Shown in pieces: positions 60,901 to 64,000 of a DNA stretch of 64,000 bases. Source of the DNA: Sipunculus nudus (lineage: Eukaryota > Annelida > Sipuncula > Golfingiida > Sipunculidae); the NCBI GenBank assembly GCA_026874595.1, contig CM049311.1, positions 54,317,676-54,381,675 of the forward strand. Direction: 5' to 3'. The position numbers were made by a program, and so were the translations under genes. Positions within the stretch are counted from its first letter, which is position 1; every line of letters starts with the position of its first letter. The notes beneath the pieces are model-generated. The model was not told the DNA's origin. It searched no databases and worked only from the letters and a program-made list of their open reading frames with translations.

Positions 60901-62712
60901 TCATTAGACTATGATTAGTTTGCGTACGCGTGACGAGTCCCAATCCGTTGCATTGGGCATGATTTGAACTGACTTAAGACAACTGAAAGATGGAAAGAAT
61001 AATTGAGTTTGAATTTATTCACCTAATTTCTTAAATAGGCTCTAAAACTGAATTTAGTAACCCTTCAATTAAGTGTTACAACTTACCATCTAGGCGCGGC
61101 ACATGCACGGTATTACTGAAATCACTGAAATATATGTCAGTCAACAGGGGGATAATGAACGCTTTATCGACCAGTCAGTTAACGTAAAATAAACATAATT
61201 GAATTTACAGATATTATATTAACTGGGACTAATGATTTATTTTTCTTTGACAATATCTGGAAAACCCAATTTCCATCGTTATCAGTGATTATATTCAAGT
61301 GGCTTGGATGTATGGCAAACTCAGCCGTGTTGAACCAGATCCGTCATGACACCAAACGGTGCCGGTTCCCGTGGAATTTAGGTGCGTATGTGGCATTTTA
61401 AGTAAATAAAATATATACCTATATGGTGTTTGTTATTTCATTGTATTGACCAATGTGTCTTCATTAAAAAAATCACGAATACGTCAACGCACGATTGACC
61501 GTAATGCATGCGTGCCGCCATATTGCTGGGCATACGATCGTCCTGAAAGAGACACGGGTAACACTCGGAGCAAATCGTATATTTGTAGCTCACGTGAAAC
61601 ATTATAACATTGTTATCCAAAACGCTTGAAAACCACGAGATGGTGACAGTGACCTAATGGTTCTTAATATGAGTGTTTATAATTGTGGATATCAGTCACG
61701 GAAGGCTTAGTTGACATGGGGATGTAAAGGTCATTGCACGGGTGACCCGCGATCAACCGGGCAGGCGAAAGAATTCACGACGTATGTGTAGTGGATCAAG
61801 CTTGAATGTGACGCAACTTTACATGCATAAACGGATATGGAACCGCGAGTTTTTCATTATGGAAAGCATACCCATATAGTTAAACGGAAAGAAAATGTAC
61901 ATCAAAGAGCAGCAGACTGGCATATGCGTCAAATTGACTCATGATATAATAGTCACATGAATGGCGACTTGTCAGAACGGGTAGGTCTTGAACTGGGCAA
62001 ATTTAAAATTTGCATTTAATGTTAATAAAATGAAAAATTTCGTCAGTTCACAAAATATAAAGCATAAGAGATGGTTAAAAGTGTAAATTATTGGGGAAAG
62101 ACGTTTCACAAAGCACTGGTTAAAGGTATTGCCGATTATCGCTCAACTGACGTCGTTCCATGTACCGGGAAAGCTGACAGAAACGGGATAAGTACGTATT
62201 ACAAGTCGCACCCTGACTTTGCTAGAAAATTCTAGTTTTTAGAATTCGATTTCCTAGTACAAGTCGCGACTTCTGCAATGACTTTTACGGTAACATATCT
62301 GTGACACATATATTACTGGTATTCTCAGTAGATTAAAATTATATACATGTAAATAGAAATACACATACAGAGAGTAATGCAGACCTGTATGAAGGATAAA
62401 TTTTCAAAGAGCTATTTTAATATTTGGAGATTTATTTCATATATATATAAAGAGGAACAATTACAGAGGTTAGAGGTCATTCCAGTTTGGCAAATGTTAT
62501 GCATAAAGTTATTTAAAAAAAGCATCCTATCACATGCTATAACTGATGACAACTGAGTAACTGAGTACATTACCCATCAGTTTAGTTTCACTGCATGTAT
62601 AAACTCTTGTTTCACTTTTAAACAGAAAGCTCTGGACAGGGACAAAAGAAAGGAGCTCCTGAAAGAAAAACGTGAACAGGAAGCTGAAGAAAGGCTTGTT
62701 ACAGAGATCCAG
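48799..62712 (+). CDS. TTC4: TTC4, tetratricopeptide repeat protein 4, 5' portion (partial)
   Basis: Seven exons join in phase to 690 nt (230 residues); the 3' part is beyond the window. TTC4 (yeast Cns1) is an Hsp90/Hsp70 co-chaperone whose TPR domain binds the EEVD tail of the chaperone. About 1-79 is the acidic N-terminus. TPR 1 is near 81-114, TPR 2 near 119-152 with YSNRAAANFYLGNYRSAL, and TPR 3 near 153-186 with KAIIRGAQCC. A charged helix follows (DRDKRKELLKEKREQEAEER). The carboxylate-clamp residues Asn in DGNQNF, Asn in SNRAA, and Lys and Arg in KAIIR are present; the first clamp Lys (YKDEGN in human) is Arg here (YREDGN). The C-terminal wheel domain should follow downstream. RAB3IP is divergent upstream. 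Confidence 0.95.
49526..49850 (-). mobile_element. Repeat B right-end fragment, inverted
   Basis: Starts with agccaacctgtgagattatg (reverse of the B right end), followed by gtctgtccatcattg and ggcaggagctagcatcacca. It matches the end of 40690-41600. Confidence 0.65.
49851..52331 (-). mobile_element. Repeat A element, inverted, carrying the exon-like cassette
   Basis: Read on the minus strand: left end with the palindrome (tgacccataggtcccttg on plus, about 52311-52328), an interior matching 14691-16098, a partial core (50930-50713), the exon-like cassette (50707-50617), flank, a full core (50530-49960), CCGT tetranucleotides (49897-49942) and the hairpin end (49853-49885). The block 49851-50707 matches 39252-40079. 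It lies in TTC4 intron 1. No protein of its own. Confidence 0.65.
50617..50707 (+). pseudogene. Second copy of the exon-like cassette (TTC4 intron 1)
   Basis: 91 nt with 87 of 90 positions equal to the cassette at 39252-39341 plus one inserted C near the end. The three substitutions are, in the presumed frame, one silent (Gly), Lys to Arg and His to Gln. The insertion breaks that frame after GEIP. Splice signals remain (GATTACAG before, GTGTAT after). The sense strand equals that of TTC4; inclusion between TTC4 exons 1 and 2 would shift the frame to an early stop in exon 2. Confidence 0.75.
52345..53280 (-). mobile_element. Repeat B element, inverted
   Basis: Reverse complement of 40690-41600: ggtggcgccactgcattggc (52879-52898), gaagctgaatttagtcatat and gagttacgggaagctgaact. 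An internal B right end (tagcgaacctgtgagcttat, 52731-52750) shows that two B pieces are joined. Confidence 0.7.
53281..53997. other. TTC4 intron 1, nothing recognised
   Basis: AT-rich, with scattered B-like phrases (gccactgaagccagtttg) suggesting decayed repeat. Confidence 0.4.
53998..54115 (+). repeat. Short tandem repeat of about 35 bp
   Basis: gttcactcagtgcagccagg followed by tacaggtcaaaa repeats three to four times with small changes. Confidence 0.8.
54180..54475 (+). repeat. About 128-bp repeat, just over two units
   Basis: gtatacaagactggtggtgcca, the cagtgtatg phrase and tgcttattt recur at intervals of about 120-130 bp. The gtggtgccacctac piece resembles the palindrome of families A to C, so this may be a decayed core array. 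Confidence 0.6.
54739..54847 (+). CDS. TTC4: TTC4 exon 2, residues 44-80
   Basis: EMKKHPAFMEEYDPSQPMSA then EMEALMKLKYETGDTE and a split codon. It corresponds to the segment before the TPR domain that contains the HP-FM and L-sequence motifs of TTC4. Acceptor GAACAG, donor AAG|GTAAGT. Confidence 0.93.
54848..55660. other. TTC4 intron 2, first part
   Basis: No gene. A duplicated piece, attattattat...catcagtaa(a)cccatattccc, occurs at 55265-55304 and 55304-55344. Confidence 0.55.
55661..56482. mobile_element. pogo/Tigger-like non-autonomous element
   Basis: Starts TACAGTAGAGCATCG...TTTTCCGAAA and ends ATTCGGAAATATGGCGCTCCACTGTA, imperfect inverted repeats with TA at both edges. CAGT-GAGC ends with TTCCGA resemble pogo/Tigger elements. 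The interior has a duplicated piece (ggaacacggtgtttctt at 55800 and ggaacaaggtgtttctt at 55980). A 78-codon frame at 56055-56291 is not recognisable as transposase. Confidence 0.65.
56874..56992 (+). repeat. Short tandem repeat of about 35 bp
   Basis: cactagtactcac followed by aacttccaaaactatagt, about three and a half units. Confidence 0.8.
56993..57758. other. TTC4 intron 2, 3' part, nothing recognised
   Basis: No exon or element ends seen. Confidence 0.5.
57759..57920 (+). CDS. TTC4: TTC4 exon 3, residues 80-134
   Basis: DRADSYREDGNQNFQKKKYH, WAIDSYTEGIKMKCPSRELN and AILYSNRAAANFYL: TPR 1 and the first helix of TPR 2, with the clamp residues Asn (DGN) and Asn (SNRAA). The first clamp position is Arg instead of Lys. 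Acceptor TTTTAG, donor TAG|GTCTGA. Confidence 0.97.
57921..58348. other. TTC4 intron 3, nothing recognised
   Basis: 428-bp intron without repeats. Confidence 0.8.
58349..58426 (+). CDS. TTC4: TTC4 exon 4, residues 134-160
   Basis: GNYRSALFDCVFARKFKPDH then MKAIIR: TPR 2 second helix and the start of TPR 3, with the Lys and Arg of the carboxylate clamp in KAIIR. Acceptor TTTAAG, donor GAG|GTAGGT. Confidence 0.96.
58427..59160. other. TTC4 intron 4, nothing recognised
   Basis: The overlapping short frames at 58598-59000 on both strands have no coding signs. Confidence 0.6.
59161..59228 (+). CDS. TTC4: TTC4 exon 5, residues 160-182
   Basis: GAQCCVEIKRYEQGMKWCDS then ALL, the core of TPR 3; compare GALCHLELIHFAEAVNWCDE in human. 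Acceptor GTCACAG, donor CTG|GTGAGT. Confidence 0.95.
59229..59796. other. TTC4 intron 5, first part
   Basis: Two similar passages (gtccagtaccagcatagcct at 59561, gtgtctagtaccaaaattac at 59623) suggest a decayed duplication; otherwise nothing. Confidence 0.5.
59797..60090 (-). mobile_element. Repeat D element, inverted
   Basis: tttttgtcccccgcttccgc at the left, TGTC/CTGTCTG tract (59851-59878), cattcaaatttgggtcagtg (59947-59966), then the gcagatgtctccacatg block. It is the reverse complement of the D element at 35085-35440. Confidence 0.7.
60195..60251 (+). CDS. TTC4: TTC4 exon 6, residues 183-201
   Basis: ISPEDTKALELRSKAEKLK, the end of TPR 3 and the following helix; compare LLEMRAKADKLK in human. 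Phase 0 at both ends. Acceptor TTTCAG, donor AAG|GTTTGT. Confidence 0.93.
60346..62292. mobile_element. 1.9-kb TIR element, TAC(T/C)GTAAAAGTC ends
   Basis: The left end TACTGTAAAAGTCGTTGCAG and the right end, whose reverse complement is TACCGTAAAAGTCATTGCAG, share 18 of 20 positions and continue as AAGTCGC. Additional tacaagtcgcaccctgactt motifs occur inside both ends (60380, 62200). TA borders fit the Tc1/mariner/pogo group, where AAGTCGCACC-type ends are common. The interior is less AT-rich, with frames such as 60529-60804 but no transposase recognised. It lies in TTC4 intron 6. Confidence 0.8.
62626..62712 (+). CDS. TTC4: TTC4 exon 7, residues 202-230
   Basis: KALDRDKRKELLKEKREQEA then EERLVTEIQ: the charged helix after the TPR domain; compare the RDVRKANLKEKKERNQNEALL stretch of human TTC4. 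Phase 0 at both ends. Acceptor TAAACAG, donor CAG|GTACAC. The next exon is outside the window. Confidence 0.92.
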
Positions 62713-63464
62713 GTACACAGGGTTACATGTTCCCAAGCATTGTTAAAGGAACCTATTCTGATATCTGAAGGCTGTTAATTAGAATTAATCCTCTTTTAAA
62801 AAAAGCCCTGAAAACACCAATCCAATTGGCACAGAGGCTGTTTGTTTATATCCACATGTTTTTAACAGGTAGGATAAAAACAAAATAATCTCAAAACATT
62901 CAACAAGGGCATCTGGCAGCAAGTAAGACAAACCAGAGTTTTACAATGGGCATTTGGCAGTTATTGATCTTTCAACTTCTGCACATGTGTTACCAACCAC
63001 CACAGGTAACATGTTTCTTCTGTTTGTCAACAATGCTGTGTTTACTAACAACTAGTAGATGAATGAGCTCATACGTTGTTAACATGTTTTAACAGTTATT
63101 ACGTTCAGTTCAGTAATATGTAAGGAGAGTAAGCCAGAAATCACTTAAATCCTGTAAAAAAGGGTATGTGAATAGTTGGCTTTAATATTCAGTCAATTTT
63201 TACTGTAAGATGACAATATTATTAACTGAACCAAACTAATGGAAGTTAGGTAAACTTTAACAAATCTTCTACTCCAGTAACTGTTTAACCATGCAAGGTG
63301 GAGGAAAAAAATATTATGTACATCTTGATTTTGTATTGGATATTTATAACTGTAGTTTAATAAGATTGTAAATTAATATTAATGACTAAACTGTGAACAT
63401 AAACTAAAGTAAACATTAATTGTCTTTAAGTAAACAAACTTCGTTTTCATCAATAATTTTCATT
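62713..63464. other. TTC4 intron 7, nothing recognised
   Basis: AT-rich intron; no further TTC4 exon found before the window ends. Confidence 0.5.
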
Positions 63465-64000
63465 TTTAGCTCAGCTGACTATAAGTCATCTGAGCTATAG
63501 TCGTGGTCCATTGTCCGTCCGTCTGTCCATCCGTCCGTCCGTAGATGTGGCACGTTTTGAAACCGTAAGACCTAGGAATCCAAAATTCAGCATAATGTTA
63601 GATGTCCCCAAGATCTCCAACCAAGCCAAAAACTGGGTCTTTGCGACTTCGTTCCTTTGAGAAATTAAGGAAAAACCTCAATTTTTTATTAAAATCCTAT
63701 TTACACACTTCAGGACTGCCTAATATCAAAACCACTCATCTGTTTTTCCTCATATTTACCATAAATATAAATAGTTCCTATGTACATGCCAGAAATTAAG
63801 TCTGTAAAGTATAAATTCTTTAAGTTATGGGCCCAAACATAATGGACTTTGTAAAAATCAGGAAAAATAATAACTCACTTAACATGAAAAATTTTGAAAC
63901 TAGAGTCTATTTTCTCAAGTATATAACTATGTTTAACTAAGATTCAATTGATTACCCAAAATTAGATCTGAATTTTGTAATTTTTTTAGGTTATTAGCAT
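63465..64000 (-). mobile_element. Repeat A element, inverted, right part
   Basis: Starts with the reverse of the right end (tagctcagctgactataagtc, 63468-63488; hairpin to 63498), a CCGT tetranucleotide block (63513-63541) and the A core. It runs out of the window. Very close to 49851-50490. Confidence 0.8.

Overview
The window is animal nuclear DNA: AT-rich, with genes cut into short exons by kilobase introns, GT-AG splice sites and dense small repeats. The two proteins are animal-type RAB3IP/Rabin8 and TTC4. The repeats, which combine tandem core units, a GGAC/GACA (ACGG-type) tetranucleotide block and a hairpin at the right end, resemble the pearl/MgE elements described in oysters and mussels. 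I infer a lophotrochozoan, probably a bivalve mollusc. No species call is possible from the sequence alone.

Two real protein-coding genes are visible, arranged head to head. On the minus strand, ten exons from 40580 down to 6439 join in perfect phase into a 1203-nt frame (400 residues plus stop) for a RAB3IP/RAB3IL1 (Rabin8/GRAB) family Rab guanine nucleotide exchange factor. On the plus strand, seven exons from 48799 to 62712 encode the first 230 residues of TTC4, an Hsp90 co-chaperone of the Cns1 family; the rest lies beyond the window. A CpG-richer stretch at about 42.6-43.5 kb lies between them and is the best candidate for a shared promoter.

Layout: 0-6.4 kb is repeats and the 3' flank of RAB3IP, including a 66-bp minisatellite at 2079-2930. 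6.4-40.6 kb is RAB3IP. Its largest intron (10-23 kb) holds a 77-bp minisatellite and a 6-kb complex of nested or tandem repeat elements. 40.6-48.8 kb is intergenic, with a repeat B element, a foldback element and a 1.9-kb terminal-inverted-repeat (TIR) element. 48.8-64 kb is TTC4, whose introns hold inverted copies of the same repeat families and two more TIR elements.

The most interesting observation is an exon-like cassette of about 90 nt with good splice sites, found inside two different repeat A elements (39252-39341 on minus, 50617-50707 on plus). Each copy lies in sense orientation in an intron of a different host gene, and neither fits the host reading frame. This suggests that a rolling-circle-type element captured and spread a gene exon. 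A second point is a 12-bp palindrome, GGTGGCGCCACC, shared by three otherwise different repeat families.

Repeat names A-E are my own labels. A: left end with GACCCATGGGTC, right end with the TAGCTCAG hairpin. B: right end CATCGCATAAGCTCACAGG. C: right end with the TAGCCC hairpin. D: contains the CACTGACCCAAATTTGAATG block and a GACA tract. E: GTGACCTTGACCT units.
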